Assembly (NCBI RefSeq): GCF_030246865.1
Contig: NZ_CP126738.1
Location: 1,922,001 to 1,986,000, forward strand
Source of the DNA: Microbacterium sp. zg-B96
GTDB taxonomy: Bacteria; Actinomycetota; Actinomycetes; Actinomycetales; Microbacteriaceae
Direction: 5' to 3'
Length of the DNA: 64,000 nucleotides
Below the pieces are notes generated by a model. That model had not been told where the DNA came from. It did no database searches and saw only the letters and a list, made by a program, of their open reading frames with translations. Below, piece after piece: positions 18,824 through 27,240 of the stretch. The translations under genes and the position numbers were made by a program. Every line of letters begins with the position of its first letter. The first letter of the stretch is position 1.

Positions 18824-19494
18824 GCGCGGCGGTCGTCCTCGCCCGCGTCGCCGGAATCCTCCGGCGCCGCGCCGTCCGCGGGTGTCGCCTGTGGCGGGAC
18901 GATGCGCTCGCCATACCGCGGCGGCTCGTTCGGGTCATCAAGGGCGGGACGCGGTGCCGGCGCAGGCGCGGTTCCCGGCGCCGCGCCCGGAGCGACCGGG
19001 GTCGGGGCGACGGCGACGGCCGGTGCGTCCCCGCGCCCCAGCGCCTGGCGCGCGCGGTGCACGCTGCTGGGCAGCACGGTGAGGTCGTAGCGGTCGGCGA
19101 CCACCTGAGTGATCGAGGCGTAGTCCCGACGGCGGCGCACGAACGAATACGTGATGATGCTCATCAGCATGCCCATCGCGATGCCGACGAACAGCACGCC
19201 GACGAACAGCTGGATCGGGACATCCGGCGTGCCGAGCACGAAGATCGCCGCGAACAGCAATCCGAGCAGCACGCCGTTGATGGCGCCTTGGCGAGCGGCG
19301 GTGGCGTAGCCCAGCCGCCCGGTGACCTTCTCGATCGAGCGCAGGTCCTGCCCCACGATCGCGATGTCACGCGCCGGCACGTCGGCGGCGATGAGCGCCG
19401 ACACCGCCTTCTGTGCAGCCTCGTAGGTCGTGAAGGTCGCGACGGTATCGCCGACAGTGTTCCGCCCCGAACCGAAGGCCCCCATCATGCTCAT
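18820..19494 (-). CDS. YflT-like general stress protein with two membrane segments
   Basis: A 224-residue protein with an N-terminal general-stress-protein 17M (YflT) type domain (TFTTYEAAQKAVSALIAADV), two membrane segments at about residues 75-112, a short basic region, and a long disordered Ala-Pro-rich tail. The homologous mycobacterial locus (Rv1234 area) also places such a protein next to the MgtE-like gene. ATGs occur at 19494, 19488 and 19485. The GGGGAG upstream is best spaced for 19488, so the first two residues may be absent. Function is unknown beyond the stress-family label. Confidence 0.75.
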   Translation of the reverse strand: MSMMGAFGSGRNTVGDTVATFTTYEAAQKAVSALIAADVPARDIAIVGQDLRSIEKVTGRLGYATAARQGAINGVLLGLLFAAIFVLGTPDVPIQLFVGVLFVGIAMGMLMSIITYSFVRRRRDYASITQVVADRYDLTVLPSSVHRARQALGRGDAPAVAVAPTPVAPGAAPGTAPAPAPRPALDDPNEPPRYGERIVPPQATPADGAAPEDSGDAGEDDRRA

Positions 19495-19555
19495 CTCCCC
19501 ATCTTCGCATGGGCACTCACACGGCGCTTCGGGGCCGCGCGCACGGCCCGCGCAC

Positions 19556-19561
19556 TACGCT
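19556..19561 (+). promoter_or_regulatory. Candidate -10 box of the MgtE_N-CBS gene (leaderless)
   Basis: TACGCT lies six bases before the GTG at 19568, so the transcript should begin at the start codon. There is no ribosome binding site upstream of the GTG, which agrees with a leaderless mRNA. Confidence 0.45.
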
Positions 19562-19567
19562 TGTGAC

Positions 19568-20854
19568 GTGAGCACGCAGAGGGTTTTCGTCGCGCGGCTG
19601 GCCGGCTGTACGGTCTTCGACCCCGCCGGTGACCGCCTCGGCAAGGTTCGGGACGTCGTCGTCATCTTCCGAAAAGACGACCCGCCCCGGGTGATCGGCC
19701 TCGTCGTGGAGATCCCAGGCCGGCGCAACGTCTTCCTCTCGATCGGACGCGTCACCTCCATCGTGACCGGCCAGGTGATCACCACCGGCCTGATCAACGT
19801 TCGGCGCTTCCAGCAGCGCGGCGGCGAAGTGCGCGTCATGGCGGAACTGCTCGGCCGCAAGGTCTACCTCCGCGACGGCAGCGGCACCGCGGTGATCGAA
19901 GACGTCGCTATCGACCGCAACCGCATCGGCGAATGGGACGTGTCGCAGCTGTTCCTGCGGCGCCCGAAGACCAGCGCCTCCCCCTTCGCCAAGGGGCCGA
20001 CGACGTTCGCCTCCTGGGCTGAAGTGCGCGAGGACCAGACTCCGGGCGAAGCCCAGTCCGCTGAGCAGCTGGTCGCGACGTATTCCGAACTCAAGCCGGC
20101 CGACCTCGCCAACACCCTGCTTGACCTCCCCGAGGAGCGCCTGTTCGAAGTCGCCGAAGAGCTGCCGGATGACCGGCTGGCGGACGCGCTCGAAGAGATG
20201 CCCGAAGACGAGCAGATGCACATCCTCGAACGGCTCGGTGACGAACGCGCCGCCGACATCCTCGACCACATGGAACCCGACGACGCCGCCGACCTGCTCG
20301 GTCAGCTGCCCGCCGGGCGCATCGCTCAGTTGCTGGGCCTCATGGAGCCCGACGAGGCCGAAGACGTCCGCGCGCTCCTGGAGTACGGTCCCGACACCGC
20401 CGGCGGTCTGATGACCAACGAGCCCATCGTGCTGTCGGCCGAGAACACCGTGGCCGAGGCGCTGGCCCTCATCCGCCGCCACGAACTGCACCCCGCCCTC
20501 GCTGCGTCGGTCTACATCACGCTGCCGCCGTTCGAGACCCCCACCGGGCGCCTCTTGGGTGTCGTGCATTTCCAGCGGATGCTGCGCTACCCGCCGCACG
20601 AGCGGCTGGGGGCCATCATCGACGACACCCTCGAGCCGGTGCTGGCAACCGCATCGGCGACCGAAGTGGCGCGCCTGCTGGCGACGTACAACCTGGTTTC
20701 CCTTCCCGTCATCGATCAGGCCCACCGGCTGGTCGGCGCGGTCAGCGTCGACGACGTGCTCGATTACCTGCTGCCCGACGACTGGCGATCGCACGATGCG
20801 CCGCCGCACGAAATCGGCCACGCCGCTCCCCCGTCGCGAATGGGACGCCGCTGA
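19568..20854 (+). CDS. MgtE N-terminal and CBS domain protein lacking the membrane domain
   Basis: A 428-residue soluble protein: a PRC-barrel-like N-terminal half (residues 1-150), an MgtE_N superhelical domain with repeated acidic LPDDRLADALEEMPEDE-type motifs (about 170-290), and a CBS pair (about 290-410). It corresponds to the cytosolic Mg2+-sensing half of the MgtE magnesium channel, but there is no transmembrane domain. Similar proteins occur in mycobacteria (Rv1232c type). Its TGA overlaps the ATG of the DUF1003 membrane protein by one base, so the two are made together. A Mg2+-dependent regulatory role is plausible but unproven. Confidence 0.85.
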   Translation: MSTQRVFVARLAGCTVFDPAGDRLGKVRDVVVIFRKDDPPRVIGLVVEIPGRRNVFLSIGRVTSIVTGQVITTGLINVRRFQQRGGEVRVMAELLGRKVYLRDGSGTAVIEDVAIDRNRIGEWDVSQLFLRRPKTSASPFAKGPTTFASWAEVREDQTPGEAQSAEQLVATYSELKPADLANTLLDLPEERLFEVAEELPDDRLADALEEMPEDEQMHILERLGDERAADILDHMEPDDAADLLGQLPAGRIAQLLGLMEPDEAEDVRALLEYGPDTAGGLMTNEPIVLSAENTVAEALALIRRHELHPALAASVYITLPPFETPTGRLLGVVHFQRMLRYPPHERLGAIIDDTLEPVLATASATEVARLLATYNLVSLPVIDQAHRLVGAVSVDDVLDYLLPDDWRSHDAPPHEIGHAAPPSRMGRR

Positions 20855-21417
20855 TGGCCCGCGCACCAAAGGCGACCCTCGAGGCGCCGCTCGGACGCCC
20901 GGGGATGCTCACCCCCCGCCCCGCGCAGCCGTCGCGCGACACATTCGGCCGCTTCACCGAGTGGATCGCGCGTGCCATGGGCACGCCGATGTTCCTGCTG
21001 CTGCTCACCCTGTTCTGCATCGCGTGGATCAGCTGGAACACGCTGGTGCCGGCACATCTGCGCTTCGACTCGGCCGCGAACGGCTTCACCGCGCTGACCC
21101 TCATGCTGTCGCTGCAGGCGTCGTACGCCGCGCCGCTGATCCTGCTGGCGCAGAACCGTCAGGACGACCGCGACCGCGTGCAGATCGAACAGGATCGGCA
21201 GCGCTCCGAACGCAACCTCGCCGACACCGAATACCTCGCCCGCGAGATCGTCGCACTGCGCATGGCGCTGACTGAGGTCACCAGCGAAGTCGTCACCAAG
21301 GACGTGCTGCGCCAGGAGCTCAACCGCGCACTGGAACGCGTCGAAGGGCGCAACAGCGGCCAGGTCGGCCACGAAAACAGCGCCGTCGGCACCACCGACG
21401 AGGCGACGCCCGCGTGA
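20854..21417 (+). CDS. DUF1003 family membrane protein
   Basis: A 187-residue protein with two membrane segments (about residues 44-63 and 75-100) and a cytoplasmic charged coiled-coil tail (residues 100-175, rich in Glu, Arg and Gln). This matches DUF1003, a family often found beside MgtE-like genes. It is coupled upstream by a TGATG overlap and downstream to mrp by a GTGA overlap. Function is unknown. The coiled coil could contact the soluble MgtE_N-CBS protein. Confidence 0.85.
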   Translation: MARAPKATLEAPLGRPGMLTPRPAQPSRDTFGRFTEWIARAMGTPMFLLLLTLFCIAWISWNTLVPAHLRFDSAANGFTALTLMLSLQASYAAPLILLAQNRQDDRDRVQIEQDRQRSERNLADTEYLAREIVALRMALTEVTSEVVTKDVLRQELNRALERVEGRNSGQVGHENSAVGTTDEATPA

Positions 21418-22562
21418 GCACGATCGACGATGCCGTTCGCGCTGCGGTCGGGGCCGTCACCGACCCCGAGCTGCGCCGCCCGCTGGCCGAACTCGACATG
21501 GTGCAGGCCGTCGCCGTGCGCGAGGGCGTTGCCGACGTGTCCATCGCCCTCACTATCGTCGGCTGCCCCGCCGCGCAGCGCATCGAGTCCGACGTGCGTG
21601 CCGCCGCGGCCGCCGTCCCCGGCATCACCGGCGTGGCACTGACTGTCGGGGTCATGACCCCGCAGCAGCGCGCCGCCCTCACCGAGCGGCTGCGCGGCGG
21701 CCGGGCCGCACGCCAGATGCCCTTCGGCCCCGACTCGCTCACCCGGGTCATCGCCGTCACCAGCGGCAAGGGCGGCGTCGGCAAGTCGACCCTCACCGCC
21801 AACCTCGCTGTGGCGCTTGCCGCGCGGGGCGCGGCGGTCGGGGTCATCGACGCCGACGTGCACGGGTTCTCCATCCCGGGTCTGCTGGGCCTGGTCGGCC
21901 CCGACGGCCTCCCGCCGCAGCCCACCCGCATCGACGACCTCATGCTGCCGCCGGTCGCCTACGGCGTGAAGGCCATCTCCATCGGCATGTTCCTCCCCCG
22001 CGACGGTGTCGCCGGGGGCGGCGCGGTCGCCTGGCGCGGGCCGATGCTACACCGCACCGTGCAGCAGTTCCTCACCGAGGTGTACTTCGGTGACCTCGAC
22101 GTGCTGCTGCTGGACATGCCGCCTGGTACCGGCGACGTCGCCATCTCGGTCGGGCAGTTGCTCCCCCACGCCGAAGTCCTCGTCGTCACCACGCCGCAGG
22201 CCGCGGCATCCGACGTCGCCGTCCGCAGCGGTCTCGTCGCCCGCCAGACCGGCCAGCGCGTGATCGGCGTCGTGGAGAACATGGCCGCGATGACCCTGCC
22301 CGACGGCACCGTGCTCGATCTGTTCGGCGCCGGCGGCGGGGCAGCGGTCGCCGCGGCGCTGTCGCTGGATGCCGCACCCGTGCCGCTCCTGGCGACCGTG
22401 CCGCTCAGCCCCGCGCTGCGCGTCAGCGGCGACACCGGGGTGCCGGTCGTCGCCGGCGCCCCCGCCGACCCGGCGGCGGCTGCGATCATCGGCCTCGCCG
22501 ACGGCATCCTCGCGCAGGGCCGCAGCCTCGCCGGCCGTCCCCTGCCGTTCGCGCCGCGCTGA
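21414..22562 (+). CDS. mrp: Mrp/ApbC-type P-loop ATPase (Fe-S cluster carrier)
   Basis: A 382-residue MRP/NBP35-family protein thought to carry and transfer Fe-S clusters. An N-terminal MIP18-like domain (residues 1-95, TDPELRRPLAELDMV) precedes the deviant Walker A VTSGKGGVGKST and the VIDADVHGFSIPG and LDMPPGTGD blocks. The usual CPXC cluster-binding pair is absent: the position reads ENMAAMTLPDGTVLDLFG. The mycobacterial Mrp that I remember also lacks it, so cluster binding may differ in actinobacteria. It starts at a GTG overlapping the DUF1003 stop and converges on tatB with one base between stops. Confidence 0.9.
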   Translation: MSTIDDAVRAAVGAVTDPELRRPLAELDMVQAVAVREGVADVSIALTIVGCPAAQRIESDVRAAAAAVPGITGVALTVGVMTPQQRAALTERLRGGRAARQMPFGPDSLTRVIAVTSGKGGVGKSTLTANLAVALAARGAAVGVIDADVHGFSIPGLLGLVGPDGLPPQPTRIDDLMLPPVAYGVKAISIGMFLPRDGVAGGGAVAWRGPMLHRTVQQFLTEVYFGDLDVLLLDMPPGTGDVAISVGQLLPHAEVLVVTTPQAAASDVAVRSGLVARQTGQRVIGVVENMAAMTLPDGTVLDLFGAGGGAAVAAALSLDAAPVPLLATVPLSPALRVSGDTGVPVVAGAPADPAAAAIIGLADGILAQGRSLAGRPLPFAPR

Positions 22563-22563
22563 C

Positions 22564-22941
22564 TCAGGTCGCTTCGGCGTCGAAGGGCGGCGGGCCCTCC
22601 GGGCGCACAGCTGCGGGCTGAGGCGCTGCGGACGCCGCGCTGATCGCCGCTCCCGCTGCCGCAGCGCGCACCGTGGGCGTCGGGGCGTCGTCCAGCAGCG
22701 CCTCCCGGATGATGCGCCGCGGGTCGTACTGACGGGGATCGAGCTTCCGCCAATCCACGTCGTCGAGTTCGCCGCCCATCTCGTCCTTGACGCGCGTCTT
22801 CGCGCCGGAAACCCACTCGCGGGCGCGCACGGTGAAGCGGGCAAGCCCTTCGGCGTACCGCGGCAGTCGCTCGGGACCGATGAGCATGCCGGCGATCACA
22901 GCGATCAGCAGCAGCTTCTCCCACGTGAGCCCGAACACCAT
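22564..22941 (-). CDS. tatB: TatB-like twin-arginine translocase subunit
   Basis: A 125-residue protein with a very short N-terminus, one membrane helix (about residues 7-21) ending in GPERLPRYAEGLARF, an amphipathic helix, and a low-complexity Ala-Pro tail. This is the TatA/B fold. The GPERLP hinge and the downstream charged region favour TatB over TatA. Genes tatA and tatC are not in the window. The position beside mrp and an O-methyltransferase parallels the mycobacterial sigE-htrA-tatB-mrp neighbourhood, although sigE, rseA and htrA are not present here. Confidence 0.85.
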   Translation of the reverse strand: MVFGLTWEKLLLIAVIAGMLIGPERLPRYAEGLARFTVRAREWVSGAKTRVKDEMGGELDDVDWRKLDPRQYDPRRIIREALLDDAPTPTVRAAAAGAAISAASAAPQPAAVRPEGPPPFDAEAT

Positions 22942-23012
22942 GCGACCAGGTTACCCGTGCGCCTGCCTCGTTCGAGCGTTGCGCCCGCGTACGCTGACTG
23001 CTGGAGGTCCCC

Positions 23013-23648
23013 ATGGGCGAGCACGACGCGAACCGCAGGTTCGCAGCCGAGGTCACGGTTGAACCTGACAAGATCGCGCGAGCACGCGCACACGCACTGG
23101 AGCTGGGTGCCGATCCGATCAGCGCACCCGTCGGCGCGCAGTGCGCGGTCATCGCCGCCGCGTCGAAGGCCCTCAATATCGTCGAGATCGGCACCGGGGC
23201 CGGAGTGTCGGGCCTGTGGCTCCTGCACGGCTCGCCGCGCGCGACGCTCACGACCATCGACATCGAGCGGGAGCACCTGGGCGCTGCCCGCCAGGCGTTC
23301 AGCGCCGCCGGCGTCGCCCCCGCCCGTGCCCGGTTCATCAGCGGCCGCGGATCCGACGTGCTGCCTCGCATGAACGAGGCCTCCTACGACATCGTGCTGA
23401 TCGACGCCGACCCCGAGGGTGTCATCGAGTACGTCGAGCATGGCCTGCGCCTCGTGCGCGCCGGCGGCACCGTCCTGGTGCCCCGCGTGCTCGGCGGCGG
23501 CGCCGTCGCCGACCCGGTGCGCCGCGACCCGATCACCAGCGCCTACCGCTCACTCATCCAGGAGACGCAGTCCTCCGCCGCGGTGGTGGGCGCCCTGTCG
23601 ATCACCGGCGAAGGCCTGCTGCAGCTGACCACGGTCTACACCCCGTGA
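23013..23648 (+). CDS. Class I SAM-dependent O-methyltransferase
   Basis: A 211-residue methyltransferase of the catechol O-methyltransferase-like family (methyltransf_3). The SAM site is visible in VEIGTGAGVSGLWLLHG (about residues 53-69) and TTIDIE, and the metal-binding Asp in YDIVLIDADPEG. The natural acceptor is unknown. The ATG at 23013 follows a strong GGAGG at 23002-23006. It is the counterpart of mycobacterial Rv1220c, which sits next to sigE. A perfect hairpin terminator follows the stop. Confidence 0.87.
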   Translation: MGEHDANRRFAAEVTVEPDKIARARAHALELGADPISAPVGAQCAVIAAASKALNIVEIGTGAGVSGLWLLHGSPRATLTTIDIEREHLGAARQAFSAAGVAPARARFISGRGSDVLPRMNEASYDIVLIDADPEGVIEYVEHGLRLVRAGGTVLVPRVLGGGAVADPVRRDPITSAYRSLIQETQSSAAVVGALSITGEGLLQLTTVYTP

Positions 23649-23655
23649 CCAACGA

Positions 23656-23688
23656 CGAAGCGGCCGGTCGCAATGACCGGCCGCTTCG
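23656..23688. terminator. Perfect 14-bp hairpin, bidirectional terminator
   Basis: CGAAGCGGCCGGTC (23656-23669) and GACCGGCCGCTTCG (23675-23688) pair perfectly around the loop GCAAT. It lies between the convergent stops of the O-methyltransferase and DUF3117 genes. Confidence 0.85.
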
Positions 23689-23703
23689 GACGTGCGTTGT
23701 GCG

Positions 23704-23877
23704 TCAGGCTGCGCTGACCACGCCGCCGAGGACGTTGTAAAGTTCTTTCGCCTCGTCGTCATTGACCGAGACCACCAGGCGACCGCCGCCTTCGAGGGGA
23801 ACACGCACAATGATCAGGCGTCCCTCCTTCACGGCCTCCATCGGTCCATCACCGGTTCGCGGCTTCATGGCTGCCAT
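23704..23877 (-). CDS. DUF3117 family protein (57 residues)
   Basis: A short gene, ATG at 23877 and stop at 23704-23706. The product begins MAAMKPRTGDGPMEAVKEGR and continues with VRVPLEGGGRLVV, the signature of the small actinobacterial DUF3117 family. The ribosome binding site AAAGGAG lies 6 bases before the ATG. Length and sequence are typical of the family and the function is unknown. It is separated from the O-methyltransferase by the perfect hairpin at 23656-23688. Confidence 0.9.
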   Translation of the reverse strand: MAAMKPRTGDGPMEAVKEGRLIIVRVPLEGGGRLVVSVNDDEAKELYNVLGGVVSAA

Positions 23878-23961
23878 TGCGGGCTCCTTTTCGTCGTAGG
23901 TCTGGTCCTGAGTTTATCCTGTGCAACCGACAGGGGATAATCCGGGCCGCTGGAAACATAT

Positions 23962-25188
23962 TCAGGGGATACGCCAGAACGTGTTCCCGAGGGCGTACAT
24001 GTTGTAGATCCACCACCATTGCCCCGCCAGGCACACCACGATCACGCCCACCCGCCACACCCGCGAGGGCGGCATCGCCACCGCTCCCCACAGCGGCGAC
24101 AACGGCAGCAGCAGGCGAAGGATGCTCGACTGCGGGAAGAACACGGCCAGCAGGTAGAGCAGGTAAGCGGCCGACCACAGCCGCAGATCCACCCCCAACC
24201 GGCGCACATGCTTCCCCCGCCACAGCACCACGGCGACGAGCGCGACGGATGCCGCAAGGGCGATGTAACCGGCGACGGCACCCAAGCCCCACTGGCTGAA
24301 CCAGAACGCGGCGGCCTGGACGAAACCCTCGAACGGCAGGAAGGTGCCACCCGCGTCCGGCACCCAGTTGCGCCGCCACGCCAGCTCGGTCGCGAGATAG
24401 GCATCCGCCTGTCCGGTGACCAGCGCCGCGATGACCATCCAGGACAACCCCACCGCGGCGCCGAGCAACCCGGAGGCGACGATGTGCACGATCTCGCGCG
24501 TCGTGAGCGGGTCGGTTCGGCGCTTGAGCCACCGCGCCACCCCGTGCAGCGCCAGGAAGAGGGAGAACGCGAGCACCCCGGGCCGGGTGAAGCCCATCAA
24601 CGGGATCAGCACGTACAGCCACGCGTATCTGCGGCGCTGCACGGCCCACAGCGCCAAGAACAGCAGGAACAGGAAGAGCGACTCGGCGTAGCCGACGTGG
24701 AACAGCGCCGCCAGTGGAGCGCAGGCGAACATCAGTGCCGCCCACTGCGCCGCGCCGGCCCCGATGCGCTCGGTCAGCAGCCGGCACAGCACGTACGTCG
24801 CGCCGTAGCCCGCGACGAGGGACACCACCACCGCGCCCGCGACCCACGATGGGCCGAGCAGCGCGCCCACCCAGCCTGCCACGGTGGGATACACCGGCAG
24901 GAACGCCCACTGATTCTCGGCGACGAGGCCGGCGTCGGTCAGCGGAAGGGTCTGCGGGTAGCCGGCGAACGCCACCATCCAATACCACTGCGCGTCCCAG
25001 CCGGCCAGCAGTGCGCCCACCGTCGCGTCGGCGCCGAAGCGGGATCCGGGCGGGGCGAGTGCGGCGGCCAGCAGCAGCAGACCGTGGGTGATCAGCCGTG
25101 AGGCCAGATACAGCACGGCGATGCGCAGCGCGAGCGGCAGCGCTGCCACCCCCCGCGCCGGAGCGGTGATCAGGGCGCGGTCAACCAC
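23962..25188 (-). CDS. PIG-V-like mannosyltransferase family membrane protein (GT-C fold)
   Basis: A 408-residue polytopic membrane protein with about ten hydrophobic segments. An early loop has [16 protein letters not shown], followed by [11 protein letters not shown], the WD..WY..GYP..FPxYP pattern of PIG-V-like mannosyltransferases, which use polyprenyl-phosphate sugars. A role in cell-envelope glycolipid or glycoprotein mannosylation is inferred. The GTG at 25188 overlaps the dapE stop by 19 bases and fits the first hydrophobic segment. Frames further upstream read a low-complexity shadow of dapE and are not used. Confidence 0.75.
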   Translation of the reverse strand: MVDRALITAPARGVAALPLALRIAVLYLASRLITHGLLLLAAALAPPGSRFGADATVGALLAGWDAQWYWMVAFAGYPQTLPLTDAGLVAENQWAFLPVYPTVAGWVGALLGPSWVAGAVVVSLVAGYGATYVLCRLLTERIGAGAAQWAALMFACAPLAALFHVGYAESLFLFLLFLALWAVQRRRYAWLYVLIPLMGFTRPGVLAFSLFLALHGVARWLKRRTDPLTTREIVHIVASGLLGAAVGLSWMVIAALVTGQADAYLATELAWRRNWVPDAGGTFLPFEGFVQAAAFWFSQWGLGAVAGYIALAASVALVAVVLWRGKHVRRLGVDLRLWSAAYLLYLLAVFFPQSSILRLLLPLSPLWGAVAMPPSRVWRVGVIVVCLAGQWWWIYNMYALGNTFWRIP

Positions 25189-26246
25189 GCGCGAAGACCC
25201 CGCTCCACGGCATCGATCTGCGCGAGCGGCACCCGCTCCTGGTCGTGGTGGGCCAGGTGCGGGTCGCCCGGTCCGTAGTTGACGGCCGGTACCCCCAGCG
25301 CCGAGAAGCGCGCGACGTCGGTCCACCCGTACTTCGGCTTCGGCACCGCCCCGACGGCCGCGACGAACTCCTGAGCCAGCGGCGCGTCCATCCCGGGACG
25401 CGCGCCATCGGCAAGATCGGTGATCTCCACGTCGAACCCGGCGAACACCTCACGGACGTGGCGTTCGGCCTCGGCGCCGTCGCGGCTCGGGGCGAACCGG
25501 TAGTTCACCTCCACCTCGCACAGGTCCGGGATGACGTTGCCCGCCACCCCGCCGTGGATCGCCACGGCATTGAGCCCCTCGCGATAGACCAGTCCTTCGA
25601 CCGGGACCTCCTCGGCGCGATACTCGGCCAGGCGGGTGAGGATGGGCGCCGCCGCGTGGATGGCGTTGGCCCCCATCCACGACCGGGCGCTGTGGGCACG
25701 GGCGCCGCGGGTGCGGACCACGGCGCGGAGCGTGCCGTTGCAGCCGCCCTCCACCTCACCGTTGGAGGGCTCCCCCAGGATCGCGAAGTCGGCGGCGAAC
25801 AGGTCGGGGCGGGTGCGGGCGAGCCGGGTCAGGCCGCTGCGGGAGGCTTCCACCTCTTCGTGGTCGTACCAGAGCCAGGTGATGTCGACGCGGGGATCGG
25901 TCAACTCGGCCGCGAGCTTGAGCTGCACCGCCACCCCGGCTTTCATGTCGACGGTGCCCCTACCCCACAGGTAGGGCTCGCCGTCGACGTCGATCTCCCG
26001 CGTGGGCAGGTTGCCGTTGATCGGCACGGTGTCGATGTGGCCGGCGATCGCGACCCGCTGCGCCCGGCCGAGCCGGGTCCGCGCGACGATCGTGTCACCG
26101 TCGCGATGCACCTCCAGGTGCGGCAGCGCCAGCACCGCGTCGTGGATCGCATCGGCGAGGGCGGTTTCGTCGTCGGACACACTCGGAATGTCGCAGATCG
26201 CCCGAGTGAGTTCGGCGGAGGACGCAGTCAGGTCGAGCCGTGGCAT
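25170..26246 (-). CDS. dapE: Succinyl-diaminopimelate desuccinylase
   Basis: A 358-residue M20-family metallohydrolase that removes succinate from N-succinyl-LL-diaminopimelate in lysine and peptidoglycan precursor synthesis. Metal-site motifs are visible: AGHIDTVP (His, Asp), [19 protein letters not shown] (catalytic Glu) and [13 protein letters not shown]. The terminal HHDQERV His also fits. It is divergent from dapD, which acts earlier in the same pathway. A TAGACT -10 box six bases before the ATG implies a leaderless mRNA. Confidence 0.93.
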   Translation of the reverse strand: MPRLDLTASSAELTRAICDIPSVSDDETALADAIHDAVLALPHLEVHRDGDTIVARTRLGRAQRVAIAGHIDTVPINGNLPTREIDVDGEPYLWGRGTVDMKAGVAVQLKLAAELTDPRVDITWLWYDHEEVEASRSGLTRLARTRPDLFAADFAILGEPSNGEVEGGCNGTLRAVVRTRGARAHSARSWMGANAIHAAAPILTRLAEYRAEEVPVEGLVYREGLNAVAIHGGVAGNVIPDLCEVEVNYRFAPSRDGAEAERHVREVFAGFDVEITDLADGARPGMDAPLAQEFVAAVGAVPKPKYGWTDVARFSALGVPAVNYGPGDPHLAHHDQERVPLAQIDAVERGLRAWLTAP

Positions 26247-26289
26247 CCCCCGAGTCTAGCCAGCCCGACACGGCGGATACGCTGGAGGG
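26247..26289. promoter_or_regulatory. Overlapping divergent leaderless promoters of dapE and dapD
   Basis: In 43 bases between the two ATGs, TAGACT on the minus strand (26253-26258) lies six bases from the dapE ATG and TACGCT on the plus strand (26278-26283) six bases from the dapD ATG. The two -10 boxes are 19 bases apart, so each lies about where the other promoter's -35 contact should be and RNA polymerase could occupy only one direction at a time. Confidence 0.5.
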
Positions 26290-27237
26290 ATGAGCGATGC
26301 ACGACGGATCTGGGCAACAGGACTGACCACGACGGCTGCGGACGGCACGGTGCTGGACGCGTGGTTCCCGCACCCGCAGACCGGTCCCCGCCCCGTCGAC
26401 ATCGACGCCGTCGCCGACTTCGAGGGGCTGACCGGCCCGGATGAGCGTCGCAACGTCACCGTCGACGCCGTCTCGATCGAGATCGACCTGGATGCCGCTC
26501 CCGCGTCCACACCCGACGCCTACCTGCGCCTGCAGGCGCTCTCGCACCGGCTGGTCGCCCCCAATGAGCTGAATCTCGACGGCATCTTCGGTCACCTGCC
26601 GATCGTCGCGTGGACCAACGCCGGCCCGATGCTCCCGGACGACGCCGCCACGTTGCGCCCGGCGCTGCAGCGTCACGGCATCCAGGTGCACAGCCTCGAC
26701 AAGTTCCCCCGGCTCACCGACTACCTCGCTCCGTCCGGCGTGCGCATCGCCGACACCGCACGGGTGCGCCTTGGTGCCTACCTCGCACCGGGCACGACCG
26801 TCATGCACGAGGGCTTCGTCAACTTCAACGCCGGCACGCTCGGCGCCTCGATGGTCGAAGGGCGCATCTCGCAGGGCGTCGTCGTCGGCGACGGCAGCGA
26901 CATCGGCGGCGGCGCGTCGATCATGGGAACCCTCTCCGGCGGCGGCAGCCACCGCGTGTCGATCGGCGCACGCACGCTGCTGGGCGCCAACGCCGGCATC
27001 GGCATCTCCCTCGGCGACGACTGCATCGTCGAGGCGGGGTTGTACGTCACGGCAGGAACGAAGGTCACGCTCGCCGCCGAGCCGGTCACGCACGACGGTT
27101 CCCGCCCGGTCGTCAAGGCCGCGGAACTGTCGGGACGCAACGGCCTGCTGTTCCGTCGCAATTCCCTCACCGGCGCGGTCGAAGCCGTCAGCCGCGACGG
27201 CGCCGGAGTCACGCTCAACGAGGCACTGCACGCCTGA
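26290..27237 (+). CDS. dapD: Tetrahydrodipicolinate N-succinyltransferase
   Basis: A 315-residue actinobacterial-type DapD, which transfers succinyl from succinyl-CoA to tetrahydrodipicolinate. The second half is a left-handed beta helix with hexapeptide repeats, visible as [38 protein letters not shown] and [17 protein letters not shown]. The N-terminal 100 residues form the family-specific domain. It starts at the ATG at 26290, preceded directly by GGAGGG and a -10 box. It converges on the lactate permease gene with three bases between stops. Confidence 0.94.
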   Translation: MSDARRIWATGLTTTAADGTVLDAWFPHPQTGPRPVDIDAVADFEGLTGPDERRNVTVDAVSIEIDLDAAPASTPDAYLRLQALSHRLVAPNELNLDGIFGHLPIVAWTNAGPMLPDDAATLRPALQRHGIQVHSLDKFPRLTDYLAPSGVRIADTARVRLGAYLAPGTTVMHEGFVNFNAGTLGASMVEGRISQGVVVGDGSDIGGGASIMGTLSGGGSHRVSIGARTLLGANAGIGISLGDDCIVEAGLYVTAGTKVTLAAEPVTHDGSRPVVKAAELSGRNGLLFRRNSLTGAVEAVSRDGAGVTLNEALHA

Positions 27238-27240
27238 GCG

